The position numbers were made by a program, and so were the translations under genes. Source: Bacteroidales bacterium (GTDB taxonomy: Bacteria > Bacteroidota > Bacteroidia > Bacteroidales > VadinHA17). From it: a DNA stretch of 64,000 nucleotides. The notes under the pieces are model-generated. The model was not told where the DNA came from. It saw only the letters and a program-made list of their open reading frames with translations, and made no database searches. Of the stretch, positions 63,684 through 64,000 are shown in pieces. Location: positions 744,001 through 808,000 of the forward strand of contig JADJLX010000005.1 in NCBI GenBank assembly GCA_016709865.1, written 5' to 3'. Position 1 is the first letter of the stretch, and the number at the start of each line of letters is the position of its first letter.

Positions 63684-64000
63684 TCAATATTCTGGTCTGA
63701 AATGCTTTATAGATTCTTCAGCTTTCTGAATATAAAGTCTTCGCAGTTTCTCCATTACAGGCAATTTTACATTAAAAACCACTTCATCAATGCAGCAATA
63801 TGGAAGTACCATAGGCGATGTTCCGGTAATAAAAGCTGCATCATAACCGGAAAGAGAATTCGCATGTACACATTCAAATCTGACAATGATGTTATTCTCA
63901 TTGCATATTTCAAGGATTTTTTTGCGTGTTATACCCCTTAGTATCAGGTCATCAGGAGCAGTTACAAGAGTATCATCCTTAACAAAAAAAACATTCGACC
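63684..64000 (-). CDS. Class IV aminotransferase, C-terminal part
   Basis: The last 104 codons of a PLP aminotransferase; the gene continues off the right edge. Visible: SNVFFVKDDTLVTAPDDLILRGITRKKILEIC, shown here in pieces as SNVFFVKDD, LVTAPDD and LRGITRKKILE, followed by ANSLSGYDAAFITGTSPMVLP. This is the fold-type IV C-terminal half of branched-chain, D-alanine or aminodeoxychorismate-lyase type enzymes. The substrate-side N-terminus is missing, so the class cannot be told. No other gene lies between it and the small helical protein (about 67 bp). Confidence 0.8.
   Translation of the reverse strand, partial: SNVFFVKDDTLVTAPDDLILRGITRKKILEICNENNIIVRFECVHANSLSGYDAAFITGTSPMVLPYCCIDEVVFNVKLPVMEKLRRLYIQKAEESIKHFRPEY

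Overview
The window reads as chromosome of a Bacteroidota bacterium, most likely an anaerobic or marine/sediment Bacteroidales relative. The evidence is a SusC/SusD pair, lipoproteins with acidic residues after the lipobox cysteine, a gingipain-like protease with a type IX secretion (T9SS) C-terminal domain, a LytS/LytTR two-component system, SpoIIE/propeller sensor architecture, DUF1080 and TAT-exported Gfo/Idh/MocA proteins, and promoters of the form TTTG-N19-TAnnTTTG. There are no rRNA or tRNA genes, transposases, phage genes or CRISPR arrays. Both edges cut genes: a carboxyltransferase at the left and a class IV aminotransferase at the right.

Layout. 1-2.6 kb: biotin-dependent acyl-CoA carboxylase operon (carboxyltransferase, biotin carboxylase, biotin carrier). 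2.7-6.2 kb: TPR histidine kinase plus LytTR regulator, then a convergent membrane protein with an 18-G tract upstream of it. 6.3-18.2 kb: housekeeping and transport genes (PepD, two PiT phosphate transporters around a DUF47 protein, a small Cys-rich membrane protein, an MFS carrier, a thioredoxin-fold protein, DUF4831, the NAD(P)HX repair enzyme, a POT peptide transporter). 18.7-23.3 kb: threonine operon thrA-thrC-thrH, in which a ThrH-type enzyme sits where homoserine kinase would be expected. 23.4-34.4 kb: seven-haem NapC-like cytochrome, a DUF6599-like protein, an MBL-fold protein, a propeller/SpoIIE phosphatase, a C25 protease and a frameshifted HD-domain gene.

34.5-60.3 kb is the most distinctive part: a carbohydrate-utilisation-like locus with no recognisable classical glycoside hydrolase. 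A SusC/SusD pair and three tandem ~1,110-residue FG-GAP/ASPIC lipoproteins are flanked by two modules, each pairing a DUF1080 (3-keto-disaccharide hydrolase family) protein with a TAT-exported Gfo/Idh/MocA oxidoreductase. One module is in an apparent operon with a sugar MFS transporter and a NagB-like enzyme. A CE15-like esterase and an Ldh2-type dehydrogenase follow. I infer uptake at the outer membrane, oxidation of a glycoside and cleavage of the keto-glycoside in the periplasm, then import and catabolism. 60.4-64 kb: PagL-like lipid A deacylase, a GIN-domain (DUF2807) lipoprotein, the AmmeMemoRadiSam radical SAM enzyme, a small conserved-looking protein and the aminotransferase.

Many intergenic gaps hold in-register tandem arrays of 7-bp or 8-bp units. 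One array of thirteen heptads fills the space between a stop codon and the next start codon exactly. A nested composite inverted repeat lies at 18.3-18.5 kb.
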